From contig JAEZGY010000069.1 in NCBI GenBank assembly GCA_023416695.1, positions 1 through 6,420 of the forward strand: DNA of 6,420 nt, written 5' to 3'. Under the pieces are notes generated by a model. It worked only from the letters and a program-made list of their open reading frames with translations. It made no database searches and was not told the DNA's origin. The translations under genes and the position numbers were made by a program. Position 1 is the first letter of the stretch, and each line of letters begins with the position of its first letter. This stretch comes from Bacillota bacterium. Its GTDB lineage: Bacteria > Bacillota > Clostridia > Lachnospirales > Lachnospiraceae. Of this stretch, positions 5,353-6,420 are shown piece by piece.

Positions 5353-5432
5353 GATCATAAAGTGATTGAACTAAAATGCCACAATAACTTATAGATCATA
5401 AATTAATTGATTAAACCACTATAAAAAACTTT
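5353..5432 (-). promoter_or_regulatory. Promoter region of the surface protein with duplicated 17-bp element
   Basis: Two 17-bp direct copies, 5353-5369 and 5394-5410, match at 15 of 17 positions. On the minus strand both end in TTTATGATC and begin TCAAT; they are 41 bp apart. Further upstream, GAAAAGTTTTTTATA (minus strand, about 5423-5437) looks like a BRE/TATA pair and would give a leader of about 85-90 bases. The TTTATGATC copies could be alternative TATA boxes or sites for a regulator. Confidence 0.4.
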
Positions 5433-6073
5433 TCACAACGTATATGGGTGTTATAAGAAAATATACAATTAAAAAACAATAATTTAAAAATTTTAGGGGA
5501 TTATATTTATTTATCATTATATAAAAAGCTTAATAAAATATAATTACATCTTATATTTCAAATAAAATACTTTTTACAAAAAATAGATGCCATAAATTCG
5601 TTTAAATTTTTATAAAGTCATTTTATAGGTTAAATTAAAAACTAATTTTCTCATTTTAAACTTATCAAGTTAAGTCATGTGGATTTCAAGTCATCGTTTC
5701 TCAAAATAGAGAAACAGTCTTAGAAGAGCAAATAAAACTTTCTCTATCATTAATTTACTGGCAGTTTCAGTGTCTGCAAGTTTTGTGGTTATGTATTGTT
5801 TGATTATATTTGGCCATATAATTGTTATATTGGAGAAACTAACAAAAATAGAAATTGTATATGGATTTATTTTTAAGAATAACCTTTATTTGCAGATATA
5901 AAGTACATACCTATCGTTAAATTCTATTTTTGATTGAAATATTTTTTTCACTTTTGATATGCTTAGAATAATTTTGTTGGTCCCTGCAAAGTAGGAGGAT
6001 TTCATTAGTTACCACCCATTTTTCATACCTGGATCTCATATCATTTAACTGGTCAGTTCATGTAGTTGTCCTT
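5433..6073. other. AT-rich region without a convincing gene
   Basis: I see no gene with both a start signal and a recognisable product here. It holds poly-A/T tracts, a perfect 7-bp hairpin at 5696-5715 (arms GTTTCTC and GAGAAAC, loop AAAATA), the amber-interrupted frame at 5677-5901, a T7 run at 5941-5947, and a GGAGG at 5995-5999 that is not followed by ATG, GTG or TTG. No tRNA-like, CRISPR or transposase feature was found by eye. Confidence 0.5.
5677..5901 (+). pseudogene. Possible remnant of a small membrane protein, one in-frame amber codon
   Basis: From ATG at 5677 a frame of ten codons (MWISSHRFSK) meets TAG at 5707-5709 and then stays open for 63 more codons to TAA at 5899. The downstream part has two arginines followed by a long hydrophobic stretch (NLLAVSVSASFVVMYC... 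to about residue 40 after the amber), like a transmembrane helix. There is no ribosome site before the ATG. A T7 run follows about 40 bases after the stop. This could be a decayed gene or chance in AT-rich DNA; pyrrolysine readthrough is unlikely, since this order is not known for it. Confidence 0.15.
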
Positions 6074-6187
6074 TTAGTTAGGTTTCGCGTATTTGATATT
6101 AAATTTCTGGTCTTTGATTATTTTATCCAAGCAGAGTAACGCAAGAGCATTTTTTGTGAATTTTCCCAGTAATCTGGATTTGCGCAT
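6074..6187 (-). CDS. Putative 37-residue basic small protein
   Basis: This short ORF is not recognised. It begins MRKSRLLGKFTKNALALLCL and ends NIKYAKPN, has nine lysines/arginines in the first 26 residues or so, and includes a short amphipathic centre (ALALLCLDKIIKD). Support comes from GGAGG at 6194-6198 on the minus strand, six bases before the ATG, and from a TATA-like TTTATATTAAA at about 6220-6230 that would start RNA near 6200. No U-run terminator is obvious after the stop. It may be a real small protein, or the 5' stub of a decayed gene, since the DNA beyond its stop shows no open frame. It is divergent from the gene at 6287. Confidence 0.35.
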   Translation of the reverse strand: MRKSRLLGKFTKNALALLCLDKIIKDQKFNIKYAKPN

Positions 6188-6215
6188 TGTTTTCCTCCAT
6201 CATAAAATACACCAA

Positions 6216-6232
6216 ATTTTTTAATATAAAAA
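6216..6232. promoter_or_regulatory. Possible bidirectional TATA element
   Basis: The segment around TTTTTTAATATAAAAA reads as a TATA-like box in both directions. On the plus strand it lies about 60 bases before the ATG at 6287; on the minus strand about 35-40 bases before the ATG at 6187. It could serve both flanking ORFs. Confidence 0.35.
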
Positions 6233-6286
6233 CTTACAAGAATTATTTACTAATTTCACAAAATTAATCTAAGGAAAAAGGAAATA

Positions 6287-6420
6287 ATGAAACCAAAAGA
6301 AGAAATAAGTCTACCTTGTAACCATAATTCCAACTATGGGAACGTTATATTAAAAGATGAAGGAGTTTGCATTAGCTTAAGAAGTAACAATCCCCTTTCA
6401 GATACTGTAAAGACTGAACT
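6287..6420 (+). CDS. Unidentified protein, 5' end only (runs off the window)
   Basis: The first 44 complete codons are open to the window edge. The start MKPKEEISLPCNHNSNYGNV is preceded by purine tracts (AAGGAAAAAGGAAAT), a weak ribosome site ending just before the ATG. The visible part is hydrophilic, with cysteines at residues 11 and 33, and no signal peptide or membrane segment. I do not recognise a family from this fragment. A TATA-like element about 60 bases upstream supports an independent transcript. The frame is likely real because it stays open to the edge with balanced amino-acid use. Confidence 0.55.
   Translation, partial: MKPKEEISLPCNHNSNYGNVILKDEGVCISLRSNNPLSDTVKTE

Noticed and set aside
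5700..5895. Minus-strand open stretch of about 60 codons ending in KVLFALLRLFLYFEKR
   Set aside because: No start codon except an internal ATG leaving about 20 codons, and no ribosome site.
5995..6012. GGAGG followed by ATT codon as a plus-strand gene start
   Set aside because: The frame closes at once (ATT TAG-type reading), and no usual start codon is at a suitable distance.
5433..6286. Transposase or insertion-sequence remnant
   Set aside because: No terminal inverted repeats, target duplications or transposase-like peptide could be found by eye on either strand.

Overview
The window looks like a methanogenic archaeon of the order Methanobacteriales, probably Methanobacterium or a close relative. 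This rests on AT-rich intergenic DNA, strong GGAGGTGA/GGGTGAT-type ribosome binding sites, TTTATATA-type TATA boxes, U-run terminators without obvious GC stems, and a secreted Asn/Thr-rich beta-helix/DUF11 surface protein of the kind called 'adhesin-like' in these methanogens. Genus is inferred; no rRNA or core gene is present.

Layout. 1-690: a small minus-strand gene for a 67-residue one-helix membrane protein with a lysine/glycine hexad repeat. It is embedded in DNA full of short perfect hairpins that share a CNNAG core, plus a 30-bp-period tandem duplication. 687-1052: a minus-strand HxlR-type winged-helix regulator. 1053-1219: a divergent regulatory region. 1220-3272: two plus-strand genes, a DUF362 protein with a C-terminal two-cluster ferredoxin domain and an EFR1-type flavodoxin/ferredoxin fusion. 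They are separated by 64 bases and are probably co-transcribed. 3273-3476: a convergent intergenic region with a stem-loop and terminators for both sides. 3477-5309: a minus-strand 610-residue surface protein with a signal peptide, parallel beta-helix coils, a Pro/Ser/Thr linker, an Ig-like region, a DUF11 domain and a C-terminal anchor resembling a sortase signal. 5310-6286: almost 1 kb of very AT-rich DNA with promoter elements, one amber-interrupted frame and one 37-codon minus-strand ORF with a good ribosome site. 6287-6420: the 5' end of an unidentified plus-strand gene that runs off the window.

How it works together. The clearest functional unit is HxlR regulator / DUF362-ferredoxin / EFR1. 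HxlR proteins often control divergently transcribed redox enzymes, and both target genes encode bis-[4Fe-4S] proteins, one also with an FMN-type phosphate loop. A redox- or electrophile-responsive electron-transfer module is a reasonable inference, but substrate and partner are unknown. The pair differs from the regulator in arginine codon use, and the DUF362 gene is more GC-rich than its neighbours. The surface protein appears to be an independent transcription unit. The 67-residue membrane peptide and the hairpin family around it are the least explained parts of the window.
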